Assembly (NCBI GenBank): GCA_030427905.1 | Contig: JAUICL010000011.1 | Location: 1 to 58,950 of the forward strand | From: Bacteroidia bacterium | GTDB lineage: Bacteria; Bacteroidota; Bacteroidia; Flavobacteriales_D; Cryomorphaceae | Length of the DNA: 58,950 nucleotides | Direction of reading: 5' to 3' | In this document: positions 43,833 through 52,305 of the stretch, piece by piece | Numbering within the stretch: the stretch's first letter is position 1 | How the letters are laid out: every line of letters begins with the position of its first letter | The notes under the pieces: generated by a model | What the model was told of the DNA's origin: nothing | Databases searched by the model: none | What the model saw: only the letters and a program-made list of their open reading frames with translations | Program-made: the position numbers and the translations under genes

Positions 43833-45257
43833 CTACCACCTCATCAACCGTTTGATCAAATTCCTTTTTCCCTTGGAAAAGGGAGCATACCGAAATGGCG
43901 GATCGATCCACGATGCCGCTTTTACAAGAGCCTTAGAATGGCTGAAACATTCAAAGCTATAGTGCCCGTGGTAGTGGCCAGTACCACTGCTCATTACCCC
44001 ACCAAATGGCAGAGATGGATTTCCGAGATGAACGAGTGTATCGTTGATGCAACCACCGCCAAAAACGAGTTCGTTCTCGAAATAATCTCTCGTAGACTTA
44101 TCTTTTCCGAAGTAGTACGCTGCTAAGGGGTAGGGTGTCTTGGCAATTTGGCGCTTCACTTCATCGATCGATTTGAATGGAATCACCACAACGATAGGCC
44201 CGAAGATCTCATTGTGCATCAGTGTACTGTCGTGGTCTGGGTTGGTCATGAGCGTTGGGGCAATGTACTTTTCTTCACGGTCTGATTCACCCCCATAGAT
44301 TACTTCTCCCATTTCTAAGTACCCAGCTAAGCGATCAAACTGACGGTGATTGATAATTCTAGGATAGGACTCAGATTGCTTTGGGTCGGCACCAAACTGC
44401 TCGACTATTTCTTTCTTGAAAGCATCGATAAAAGAATCAAAGAGGGTTTCATCTACCATGATGTAGTCTGGGCTAACGCAGGTTTGACCTGCATTCATCC
44501 ACTTGCCCCACGTAATCCTTCGAGCCGAAAGTTTGATGTTGGCCGTGCGATCGACAATCGCTGGGCACTTCCCACCAAGCTCTAGCGTAGTTGGCGTTAG
44601 GGTTTTAGCCGCTTGTGATGCAATAATTTTACCCACAGCCGTGCTTCCTGTGAAGAAAATGTGATTGAAAGTCAGGGCATCCATAAGTGCTGGTACCACT
44701 TCGTGGCCTAATCCAAGAGCTGTTTGAACAAAACCGTCAGAAAAGAGTTCATCGGTCATTCTCTTAATTAAATCGGCGGTGTGGGGAGCGTCTTCTGATG
44801 GCTTCAGAACCGCACAGTTACCCGCCGCAATGGCACCTATCAAGGGGTTGATGGCCAGTTGAAAAGGGTAGTTCCAAGGTGAAATGATCAGCACCACACC
44901 CTTGGGCTGATAGACTACTTTGCTAGAAGATGGCTCCAGTGCCAGCGGGGTGTGCACGCGCCTTGGTTTAACCCATTCTTTCATGTGCTTCAGCGTGTGG
45001 TCTATTTCCGAAATCACCACGGCAATCTCAGTCATTTGGGCTTCTGTTGGCGACTTTTGCAAATCGGCGTAAAGCGCTGATTCTATTTCGGTTTCGTGAG
45101 AGAGAATGTAGGATTTGAGAAGCTCCAACTGCTTTTTCCTAAATGCTATTGACCTGGTTTTTCCCGCATCGAAAAAGGATCGGAGACGATTTAAAGATTC
45201 CTTGTTGACCTGAGTTTCTCGTATCATACTTTCGGTGGTTCCTTCGCTTACTTCCAT
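43833..45257 (-). CDS. Aldehyde dehydrogenase (ALDH3-like)
   Basis: 474 residues of the aldehyde dehydrogenase superfamily, closest in layout to the class 3/fatty-aldehyde type. Visible motifs: PWNYPFQLAINPLIGAIAAGN, the cofactor-loop FTGSTAVGK, ELGGKCP with the general base glutamate, and NAGQTCVSPDY with the catalytic cysteine (about 257). It should oxidise long-chain or aromatic aldehydes to acids with NAD(P)+. A TATCTTTA box (one mismatch to TAnnTTTG) ends 4 nt before the ATG. Divergent from the DUF389 gene. Confidence 0.95.
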   Translation of the reverse strand: MEVSEGTTESMIRETQVNKESLNRLRSFFDAGKTRSIAFRKKQLELLKSYILSHETEIESALYADLQKSPTEAQMTEIAVVISEIDHTLKHMKEWVKPRRVHTPLALEPSSSKVVYQPKGVVLIISPWNYPFQLAINPLIGAIAAGNCAVLKPSEDAPHTADLIKRMTDELFSDGFVQTALGLGHEVVPALMDALTFNHIFFTGSTAVGKIIASQAAKTLTPTTLELGGKCPAIVDRTANIKLSARRITWGKWMNAGQTCVSPDYIMVDETLFDSFIDAFKKEIVEQFGADPKQSESYPRIINHRQFDRLAGYLEMGEVIYGGESDREEKYIAPTLMTNPDHDSTLMHNEIFGPIVVVIPFKSIDEVKRQIAKTPYPLAAYYFGKDKSTRDYFENELVFGGGCINDTLVHLGNPSLPFGGVMSSGTGHYHGHYSFECFSHSKALVKAASWIDPPFRYAPFSKGKRNLIKRLMRW

Positions 45258-45353
45258 TTTCTAAAGATATTTCTTTTATGAGATTTACAGGTCTTCGGGC
45301 GATGTACCACGAGAGATTTAATTTTACATTTATGATTTCGAATCAATAGGGAA

Positions 45354-46862
45354 ATGACTGATAACAACGATCCGAACGAAGAGTTGGAAAACGATGCCTT
45401 AGACCAAGCCGCCAAGGAGCAGGATGAGAAGGTGGAAGCTCAGAAAAACCGTCTGATAGATCAGATCAAGATCGTGTTTGCCGAGACGGTGCAGTTCCTT
45501 CGTCAGCTGTTGAGCATTCGCGAAGAGACGGATTATAAGAAGACGCGGGAGGGGATAGAGCGCGATGTGACTTTTAGAGGGCATACAGTCTACATTTTGA
45601 TCTGCTCGATATTTATCGCGAGCATTGGTTTGAATCTGAACTCTCCGGCAGTCATCATCGGAGCCATGCTTATCGCTCCATTGATGGGGCCAATTATTGG
45701 AATCGGACTGGCGCTGGGAACCAATGATTTCACTTTGCTGATGAAGTCTTTGAAAAACTTCGGGGTGATGGTGGGAATCAGCATCGTGACCAGTACAGTT
45801 TACTTTTACATTACACCATTAGTCGAGTACCAGTCTGAGATTCTAGCTCGGGTCAAGCCAACAACCCTCGATATTTTCGTGGCCATCTTTGGTGGAATTG
45901 CTGGAATTGTCGCTGGTTCGCGAAAGGAAAAGAGCAATGTAATTCCGGGTGTGGCGATTGCTACTGCTCTTATGCCACCCCTGTGTACGGCCGGGTTTGG
46001 GTTGGCAAATGCCAACTGGAATTTCTTCTTCGGAGCTTTTTACCTGTTCTTGCTGAACAGTATTTTTATTTGTGCTGCTACCTTGGTGGGAGTGCGTTAT
46101 CTCAGATTCCCGCTTCGCGTTTTTGTCAATCCAAAGAAAGAGAAACGTACGCGTGCATTTATGGTCGCCTTTATTCTCATCATGGTACTCCCAAGTTTGT
46201 GGATTTTCTGGGGTGTCCTTCAAGAGTCGTTTTTCAATCGGAATGCCGATAGTTTTATCCGAAAAGAAGTGCATATCAATGGGGCCAAGTTGGTCAATCA
46301 AAAGCTGTTTTACAACGATACTGTTCCTTCAATAGAACTGTATTTGATTGGGGTGCAGATTCCCGATGATACGGTGGCCTTGTGGCGCAGGAAGCTACAG
46401 AATTACGGGTTGAATCACGTTGCTCTAGAAGTGTATGGAAATACGAATGGTGACGATGATGACGCGGAAGAGCTGAACTTGCTTTCAGGCCAAATTCAAC
46501 AGAACTTGAAGGAAGATCTTCTCAAAGACCTGTATGTCACCAATCAGAAATTATTAGAAGATAAAGACGAACGAATTACCTATCTCGAAGATCGGCTCTT
46601 TAAGGAAGAGATTCGGTTTAGGGAATGGAAAATGGTAGGGGAAGAATTAAAGATACAGTTTGAAAATCTGGAGAAGATCTCATTCGCTGAATCTGTGGAA
46701 TCGGACTTTTCGGGAAACCTGGATACCATACCGACTTTTATCATCAAATGGGATCCGCGCTCACCTTCGAAACAGTGCCGAAAAGAAGAAGAGACCATCG
46801 CTAAACTGATGAAGCTCCGTTTTGATTTGGATACCGTACGGGTGATCACAACAAAAAAATAG
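45354..46862 (+). CDS. DUF389-family integral membrane protein
   Basis: 502 residues. An acidic N-terminal region (about 1-70) leads into a membrane domain of six or seven helices (about 75-290) containing the DUF389 signature GLNLNSPAVIIGAMLIAPLMG and an AGSRKEKSNVIPGVAIATALMPPL segment. The C-terminal 200 residues are soluble, with a coiled coil (about 395-440) and the last segment ending in DTVRVITTKK. Function of the family is not established. Divergent from the aldehyde dehydrogenase. Confidence 0.93.
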   Translation: MTDNNDPNEELENDALDQAAKEQDEKVEAQKNRLIDQIKIVFAETVQFLRQLLSIREETDYKKTREGIERDVTFRGHTVYILICSIFIASIGLNLNSPAVIIGAMLIAPLMGPIIGIGLALGTNDFTLLMKSLKNFGVMVGISIVTSTVYFYITPLVEYQSEILARVKPTTLDIFVAIFGGIAGIVAGSRKEKSNVIPGVAIATALMPPLCTAGFGLANANWNFFFGAFYLFLLNSIFICAATLVGVRYLRFPLRVFVNPKKEKRTRAFMVAFILIMVLPSLWIFWGVLQESFFNRNADSFIRKEVHINGAKLVNQKLFYNDTVPSIELYLIGVQIPDDTVALWRRKLQNYGLNHVALEVYGNTNGDDDDAEELNLLSGQIQQNLKEDLLKDLYVTNQKLLEDKDERITYLEDRLFKEEIRFREWKMVGEELKIQFENLEKISFAESVESDFSGNLDTIPTFIIKWDPRSPSKQCRKEEETIAKLMKLRFDLDTVRVITTKK

Positions 46863-46903
46863 CCCCCCGTTTCTGGAGAGCTATTCGCGGTTTGCTTACA
46901 TGT

Positions 46904-47515
46904 TTACTGCCCGTCGATCAGGATTTTTCCCGATTGGATGCGCGTCTTGCCTTCGTCTACGGAATAGAAGTAAATTCCAGCAGAGAGATGGCTTAAGTCG
47001 CGAGATCCTTTGTTATTCAGTTGAAACTGATCTACAAGTTGTCCGTTCACGGTGAAAAGCGTGAATACCGGTTGACTGGCGCTTTGGTTATCGTTCCATT
47101 GCCAGTTGATCTGATCGACCACTGGGTTTGGGTAGAAAGTCAAGGCATCACTTTGCTCAGTATCTTCTACACCAACCGTTTCACCAACTGTTATAGAGCC
47201 AAACATCGTAGAAGTGTGAATCCCGCAGCGATACTCGTATTCGCCGGGAGTGTTGAAAGTGAATTCATAGACCCATCCTGCCCCACCAGCATCATTTCCA
47301 AAGGCTTCTGGATTGTCGGGGTAGGCATCTGCTGAGCCATCTACGGAGTGAAATCCACCTTCATTGGTCCAGCGCACGATGTCGCCAGCTTCGATGTCAA
47401 GATCAGCTGGGCTGAATTGCATTCCCGACAAGGTAACGTCGTGTGTGGTTTGAGCGAATGAATAAGTTGAAAAGAGTAGAGCCGCAGCTCCAATAGCTAG
47501 GTAAAGTTTTCTCAT
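46904..47515 (-). CDS. Secreted cupredoxin (plastocyanin/azurin-like) with T9SS sorting tail
   Basis: 203 residues: a signal peptide (1-22), a type 1 copper domain (about 25-112) and a T9SS sorting domain (about 120-203, LTFYPNPVVDQINWQW ... LSAGIYFYSV). The copper ligands are all in place: H56 in GGFHSV, C97 and H100 in RCGIH, and M104 in STMFG. It should carry electrons or copper outside the cell, tethered by the T9SS route rather than free in the periplasm as for most cupredoxins. Separated from msrA by about 55 bp on the same strand. Confidence 0.93.
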   Translation of the reverse strand: MRKLYLAIGAAALLFSTYSFAQTTHDVTLSGMQFSPADLDIEAGDIVRWTNEGGFHSVDGSADAYPDNPEAFGNDAGGAGWVYEFTFNTPGEYEYRCGIHTSTMFGSITVGETVGVEDTEQSDALTFYPNPVVDQINWQWNDNQSASQPVFTLFTVNGQLVDQFQLNNKGSRDLSHLSAGIYFYSVDEGKTRIQSGKILIDGQ

Positions 47516-47571
47516 AGATCTTCATTTAAAGGTTTTTTACTTGACGCTCTTTGGTAGAGAAAAGTCTACTC

Positions 47572-48246
47572 TTACTTTCGATAATTTTCCTTCAAGATAT
47601 CCTGAAAGTACTTTTCAAATTTCTCAACTTTAGGGCGGGTAACGTTTTGAACGTAACTATTTTCTGGATGCTGGGGGTAGTAGTCCTGGTGGTACTTTTC
47701 AGCGGGATAAAACCTTTCAAATTTTGTAATCTCTGTGGCAAAAGGCTTTGAGAAACTCGATCCAGATTCCAACTCTTCAATAGTCGATTCGATAAGCTCC
47801 TTTTCACCATCATTTCTATAGAAAGCGATGGAGCGGTATTGTGTCCCTAAGTCGGGGCCTTGCCGATTGACTTGGGTGGGGTCGTGGGCTCCGATAAAGA
47901 ACACCCGCAACAAGGTTTGGAAACTGACCACATCGGCGTCATAGTAGATCTGAATAGCTTCGGCATGGGTGGTTTGGCCGCTCCCCACCTGGCGGTAGTT
48001 CGGTTTGGCTTCCTTCCCTCCAGAATAGCCCGAGATGACATATTTCACACCATTCACCCGTTCAAAAACGGCTTCGGTACACCAGAAACAACCACCGGCA
48101 AAGGTGGCAATATCCAGCCCTTCCACATCGGTAGGGAGCTGCGCAAATTCATTTTGATCTTGGGCAGGGGCATTGGGGTTGCCCGCATTACAGCCAATCA
48201 ATGCGGTTAGTAAAATTGCGGTCGAGAACAGGGCTTTGAAATTCAT
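47572..48246 (-). CDS. msrA: Peptide methionine (S)-S-oxide reductase, lipoprotein form
   Basis: 224 residues from ATG 48246; a frame from 48252 would need a TTG start. A lipobox (LIGC) lies at about 16-19, so the enzyme is exported and anchored. The catalytic motif is FAGGCFWCTE with active cysteine C53, and the family motif YRSIAFYRNDGEKE follows. It repairs methionine sulfoxide in envelope proteins. Upstream in transcription order lies the small membrane protein gene at 48392. Confidence 0.96.
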   Translation of the reverse strand: MNFKALFSTAILLTALIGCNAGNPNAPAQDQNEFAQLPTDVEGLDIATFAGGCFWCTEAVFERVNGVKYVISGYSGGKEAKPNYRQVGSGQTTHAEAIQIYYDADVVSFQTLLRVFFIGAHDPTQVNRQGPDLGTQYRSIAFYRNDGEKELIESTIEELESGSSFSKPFATEITKFERFYPAEKYHQDYYPQHPENSYVQNVTRPKVEKFEKYFQDILKENYRK

Positions 48247-48391
48247 AAACAAGCGGTTTTATCAAATAACAACTGAAAGGTCAATATTCCCTTAGGTAGT
48301 GATTGTCAATTGGCCGACGTTTAAATATCTACTCATCTTGGTTTTGCATTTATTGGCAAAAAAGAAGGGCATCGTTTGATGCCCTTGCTGA

Positions 48392-48844
48392 TTAATGTCC
48401 TGGAAAATCCCTGTTCGAAATATCCGGTTTAGAGGGGTTGTCGCTCCTGACCACTTCATACACGAAATAAGTCGTTTCGGCCCGCCACGGAAGCACGGCA
48501 TACTTCTCTTTGTAGCGAATTTGGATGCGTTCACCAGTCAAGGACGCTTCTTCGAGCTCCTTGTAAATGTGTTCATCACCTTTTTCGACAGAGAAATTGA
48601 ATGTTTGTGATAATTGATTTTTGTCTTGGACTGCACCAAAGCTACCGATGTCTAGCTGTCCTTCAAGCGTTTTGAAGATAGCTCCACGCTTCGATATTTT
48701 CACGACCACTCCTGCACGAGTTCCGTCGCTGATATTGGCGTAATAAAGAAACAATACCACCCCGATAAAGATTAGGATAGCGATAGCTAATATTTTTCTG
48801 AAAAAGCTCTTGGCTTTTTGTTTGGCTGTCTTTGGTTCGCTCAT
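48392..48844 (-). CDS. Small single-pass membrane protein of unknown function
   Basis: 150 residues: a basic cytoplasmic N-terminus, one transmembrane segment (about 18-38), and a soluble part with GVVVKISKRGAIFKTLEGQLDIG. Homologues in Bacteroidetes are, to my memory, sometimes mislabelled as 6-phosphogluconate dehydrogenase; no such domain is present. The end SKPDISNRDFPGH is unstructured. Divergent from the glycosyltransferase gene. Confidence 0.8.
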   Translation of the reverse strand: MSEPKTAKQKAKSFFRKILAIAILIFIGVVLFLYYANISDGTRAGVVVKISKRGAIFKTLEGQLDIGSFGAVQDKNQLSQTFNFSVEKGDEHIYKELEEASLTGERIQIRYKEKYAVLPWRAETTYFVYEVVRSDNPSKPDISNRDFPGH

Positions 48845-48921
48845 CTGAGATTAGGTTTAGAGCGAAAGTAAATAAATCTAGGGTGATTTGATTCAATTCG
48901 AAGGTAATTCCATTTTTCTTC

Positions 48922-48929
48922 GATCTTTG
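48922..48929 (+). promoter_or_regulatory. Glycosyltransferase -7 box (one mismatch), leaderless configuration
   Basis: GATCTTTG differs from TAnnTTTG at one position and ends 4 nt before the ATG at 48934, the same spacing as in the perfect cases. Confidence 0.45.
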
Positions 48930-48933
48930 GGGC

Positions 48934-50031
48934 ATGGCCAAACCCAAAGTATTACATGTCAGTTCGGAGCGCGGTTGGCGCGGGGGAGAGCAGCAAATAG
49001 CTTACCTGATCGAGTACTCCATTGCGGTAGGAGCAGAAGTAGTTGTGGCTGTGCGGAAGGGTTCTGAAATGGAGAAGTGGTGTAGGGACAACGAGATCAG
49101 GCACGTATCTGGAAGCTTTAAGAATGGATTGGATATATCGACCGCACGGTTGATCAGAAGAACGGCAAAGAACGAAGGAGTTGACCTAGTCCATACCCAT
49201 TCGGGCAAGGGACATAGCTTAGCGTACTTGGCTTTAAGACTGGGGATGCGCAAACCAGTGGTGGTTCACCGCCGGGTCGATTTTCCCCTTAAGAAGTCTG
49301 GATTCTCCCTGAAAAAGTACGATCACCCACGGGTAAAGGCCATTGTTTGTGTGTCGAACACCATTAAGGCGATGGTAGCACCGTTTATTACCAAGCCAGA
49401 GCGGGCCGTCACGGTGTATTCGGGAATTGACTTCAACCGATTTAATCAGGATGCACCTACGGGATATCTCCACAGTGAATTCGGAATAGAGCCTTCAAAA
49501 AAGCTGGTGGCCAATATTTCTGCCTTGGCTCCGCACAAAGATTACCCTACATTCTTAATGGCGGCTAAGACGTACTTGCAAAATAGGGACGACGTTCACT
49601 TTTTGATCGTTGGTGGGGGAAGACTGGAAGAAGAGCTCAAAGACCAAGCCACTCAATTGGGAATAGATCACCAGGTGACCTTTACCGGTTTTCGTAGTGA
49701 TATACCGAGTGTATTCAGGGAACTCTACGCTTTTCTAATCACGTCGAGCACCGAAGGGCTCGGCACCACTGTGATTGATGCATTGCACAACGGGCTGCCT
49801 GTTGTGGCTACAAAGGGTGGGGGAATTCCAGAATTGGTAAGAGATGGAGTGGAAGGATTTCTCTCGGAAGTGGGCGATGAAGTAAGTCTTGCCAAACAGC
49901 TTGAGCAGTTGACTACCAACCCCGAGTTAAGAGATCAGCTCGGCAAGAACGCGGCTCTTCGTTCGCAGATGTTTTCGAAAGAAGAAATGGGGAAGGGAGT
50001 ACACGCCGTGTATCAGAATCTAGCACAGTGA
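48934..50031 (+). CDS. Glycosyltransferase family 4 protein
   Basis: 365 residues of a GT-B glycosyltransferase. The N-terminal domain begins LHVSSERGWRGGEQQIAYL; the C-terminal donor-binding domain has ISALAPHKDYPTFL and the E-x7-E motif TSSTEGLGTTVIDALHNGLP (about 268-287). Probably adds a sugar to a cell-surface polysaccharide or lipid; donor and acceptor are unknown. No other polysaccharide genes lie beside it. Confidence 0.94.
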   Translation: MAKPKVLHVSSERGWRGGEQQIAYLIEYSIAVGAEVVVAVRKGSEMEKWCRDNEIRHVSGSFKNGLDISTARLIRRTAKNEGVDLVHTHSGKGHSLAYLALRLGMRKPVVVHRRVDFPLKKSGFSLKKYDHPRVKAIVCVSNTIKAMVAPFITKPERAVTVYSGIDFNRFNQDAPTGYLHSEFGIEPSKKLVANISALAPHKDYPTFLMAAKTYLQNRDDVHFLIVGGGRLEEELKDQATQLGIDHQVTFTGFRSDIPSVFRELYAFLITSSTEGLGTTVIDALHNGLPVVATKGGGIPELVRDGVEGFLSEVGDEVSLAKQLEQLTTNPELRDQLGKNAALRSQMFSKEEMGKGVHAVYQNLAQ

Positions 50032-50066
50032 AGGGTGTGAGCTAGGGGTGAGTAGGGCTCTAATGT

Positions 50067-50096
50067 TAAAAAGCCCCCCGAAATGATCGGAGGGCT
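50067..50096 (-). terminator. Terminator of the TPR gene
   Basis: Stem AGCCCCCCGA / TCGGAGGGCT (50072-50081 and 50087-50096) with a T-run on the minus-strand side only, so it ends the TPR gene at 50100. No T-run follows on the plus side. Confidence 0.75.
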
Positions 50097-50099
50097 GTC

Positions 50100-50615
50100 T
50101 CAGTTGAGCAATCCGTAAAACACCATTCTTCTTTTACGACGAACACGTTCCATAGACGCTCTCATGGCATTCATGTAGTCATGATCTTCGGCTATAAGAA
50201 ATGCTTCACGGTAAGCCGTTCTAGCAGAACGCAGTTCTCTCATTGTTTCGAGAGCTCTACCAACCATACCCATAAGCTGGGCTCTGTCGGTACCTGCTAT
50301 GTTCAGACCTTTTCTAGCTACTTCTATAGAAGATTGAAATTCGCGCAATTCGAACAAAACTATCGCGTAGTTTGGGTAAATACCCGCGAATTCACCGTTG
50401 AATTTCATGGCCAATCTATAGTGATTAGCTGCTGTTTTAAAGTCACCAGTTTTAGCGTAAGCATACCACCCCATATAGGCGTGGGCTTTACCAAATCCTG
50501 GTTCACGGCTAATAATTGATTCAAGAAGGTTTAAACCTTCCTCATACATTTCTTGATTCCAAAGAGCATCTACACGAGCCAATTCGTGCTGCATAGAAGC
50601 GTCTATACGAGTCAT
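50100..50615 (-). CDS. Tetratricopeptide-repeat protein
   Basis: 171 residues, no signal peptide or membrane segment. At least three TPR motifs are visible (about 30-63, 64-97, 98-131): GKAHAYMGWYAYAKTGDFKT, FAGIYPNYAIVLFELREFQS and RAQLMGMVGRALETMRELRS. The C-terminus is very basic (RVRRKRRMVFYG). It probably acts as a scaffold or adaptor. The gap up to 51306 follows it on the other side. Confidence 0.85.
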   Translation of the reverse strand: MTRIDASMQHELARVDALWNQEMYEEGLNLLESIISREPGFGKAHAYMGWYAYAKTGDFKTAANHYRLAMKFNGEFAGIYPNYAIVLFELREFQSSIEVARKGLNIAGTDRAQLMGMVGRALETMRELRSARTAYREAFLIAEDHDYMNAMRASMERVRRKRRMVFYGLLN

Positions 50616-51306
50616 CGTTTTAAGTTTTAAGGGTTAATAAATATTTGATTTTCCGGAATTCCGGCGGCTGAGTGGACTACAGGCGAATGGTATCGCCATA
50701 GAGCGAAACCTGAAGGAACTCAGGTAATATGTGCGCTTTTCTACAAAACATGGCGATTAAATTTGGCTCTTAGACGGTTGTAAATTTTAAGGGTTGTCTT
50801 TAAAAATTTAGAAAATTTTGCTTCAGTGAATTCTTCTATTTGCCGACTAATGACAACAACAGGTTTTTAAGGTAATGTTTAGTGTTTTCATCTTCCTTTT
50901 GTCTTGATACAAAAGGAACAAAAGATCAGGGCTGTAATTTTATTTCTTGAAACCCATGAAACCACTTCAGCGCCTTACCCAAACTCGCAAACGCCATTAG
51001 CGAAAGCATAGCTTCCGATGGCTGAGCTCTAACATGGGTGCGGCGGACTTACGTTTGTTTCAGCGTTTCTATGAAATAAAATGAAGGCCGAAGTTTGGCT
51101 CACGACACTCTACACAAGCATACAGATTTTGATTCTGCAAGCTGTGAGCCAATCAGACCCAGAGCTCAAAAATCGAACAGTCATCTGACGTTCGGGTGTA
51201 TTCTAAAATCGTTACTTCCTTTTAAACTGGTTTCTTTTTTTGGAGTGGACGGATTGATTCCGATCATAACTATTTCGTAGGAATAGATATTGGCGTAAGG
51301 TTTTCT
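50616..51306. other. 691-bp gene-poor region with dispersed repeat copy 1
   Basis: No gene is supported. At 50895-50916 is a perfect CCTTTTGT/ACAAAAGG hairpin followed by GAACAAAA, and at 51007-51160 a segment of about 150 bp that aligns with 56494-56646. An open frame at 51095-51280 is only part of this repeat. Confidence 0.6.
50895..51160. repeat. Dispersed intergenic element, copy 1
   Basis: Begins with the CCTTTTGT/ACAAAAGG hairpin and ends in a block shared with copy 2 (TAGCTTCCGAT, CGTTTGTTTCA and GAGCCAAT landmarks). The hairpin block is shared with copy 3 at 58229. Confidence 0.65.
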
Positions 51307-52305
51307 CTAAAAGCTGGCGCAAGGCACTATCCGGCGCTTTGTGTTCTTCTTTCTGTTGGGAAGTTCCAAGATTAGAGATAGTTCGTGGGCACCGCCGCTA
51401 TAGCCGAACAGCCTGTTGACGCTGATGTCATAACTATAACCAAAGGAGAATCGTTTTGGCGCTTCATAGCCAAGGAGAAAAATCACCGACTCATTATTGC
51501 GGTAGCGCTCTTTGTCTGGTCTCAGTGGTATACCGCGGTACCACATCCCAAAGTTGATGTTCTTCATGGTGAAGTATCCTCCAAGATCGAGCTGCTGCCA
51601 ATCTCCCTGCTGCTTGTAGTTGAAAGCCACTCTAAGCTTTTTGGCGCCTAGCGACTTTTCAAATTCTTCGATAGGAATGATGGTACCACCGTGAATAGAT
51701 AGCTTACGCGGAATGATGTCTTCACCACCCATCAAAGACTGATTTGGTTCGTTGATACGGTGCATCGACACCCCGAACCAAGCCTTGGTGTTGAAATACA
51801 GGATTCCCGCTGAGAAATCGGCGTAAGAGCCTGTAGCTGGTGTGTTTTGCTGCGAAAGGCTGGTAGCCGACTCCCTGATCACCTGATCAGCGAAAAGCAA
51901 ATTGCCATCACCATAGGCGCGTTGGCCAAAACTCCCTTTAATTCCCACAGCCAGATTCGACCTTCGGGAAAGACGAATTTGCTGAGAATAGTACAGCGAA
52001 GCCATGGTGTTGCTCAAGTCGTTGGCACCAGCTACGTCTTTGATAAACGAGAGCCCGAATCCGGCGTTCAAGGGCTTCATGTAGAAGTCGGCACTCGAAG
52101 CCAAGGCGTTGTACTCGTGCTTGATTCCAGGCCATTGCTTACGGTAATTCATAACCACTCGGGTCACTTGCTTGCTCCCCGTAAATGCGGGATTGAGATA
52201 GAGCGGGTTGCTGTAAGGCTGCGAAAATTGCATATCCTGGGCGGCAACTCTTCCCGAAGCGAAAAGTAGTATGAGTAAACCATATGAACGAATGCAATTG
52301 GCCAT
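51307..52305 (-). CDS. PorP/SprF-family type IX secretion outer-membrane protein
   Basis: 332 residues: a signal peptide (about 1-22), then the PorP/SprF opening MQFSQPYSNPLYLNPAFTGS and the YRKQWPGI segment, followed by a 14-strand-type beta-barrel. Such proteins partner with one T9SS cargo of the SprB type to translocate or display it. Here the cargo gene lies immediately upstream, and the two frames share one base (stop TAA and start ATG at 52305), so translation is coupled. Confidence 0.96.
   Translation of the reverse strand: MANCIRSYGLLILLFASGRVAAQDMQFSQPYSNPLYLNPAFTGSKQVTRVVMNYRKQWPGIKHEYNALASSADFYMKPLNAGFGLSFIKDVAGANDLSNTMASLYYSQQIRLSRRSNLAVGIKGSFGQRAYGDGNLLFADQVIRESATSLSQQNTPATGSYADFSAGILYFNTKAWFGVSMHRINEPNQSLMGGEDIIPRKLSIHGGTIIPIEEFEKSLGAKKLRVAFNYKQQGDWQQLDLGGYFTMKNINFGMWYRGIPLRPDKERYRNNESVIFLLGYEAPKRFSFGYSYDISVNRLFGYSGGAHELSLILELPNRKKNTKRRIVPCASF

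Noticed and set aside
46859-46886. AATAGC...GCTATT hairpin as terminator after the DUF389 gene
   Set aside because: Stem is interrupted and no T-run follows; too weak to report as a feature.
51095-51280. Possible 61-residue gene
   Set aside because: It lies within dispersed repeat copy 1 and has no promoter box, start signal or protein-like composition.
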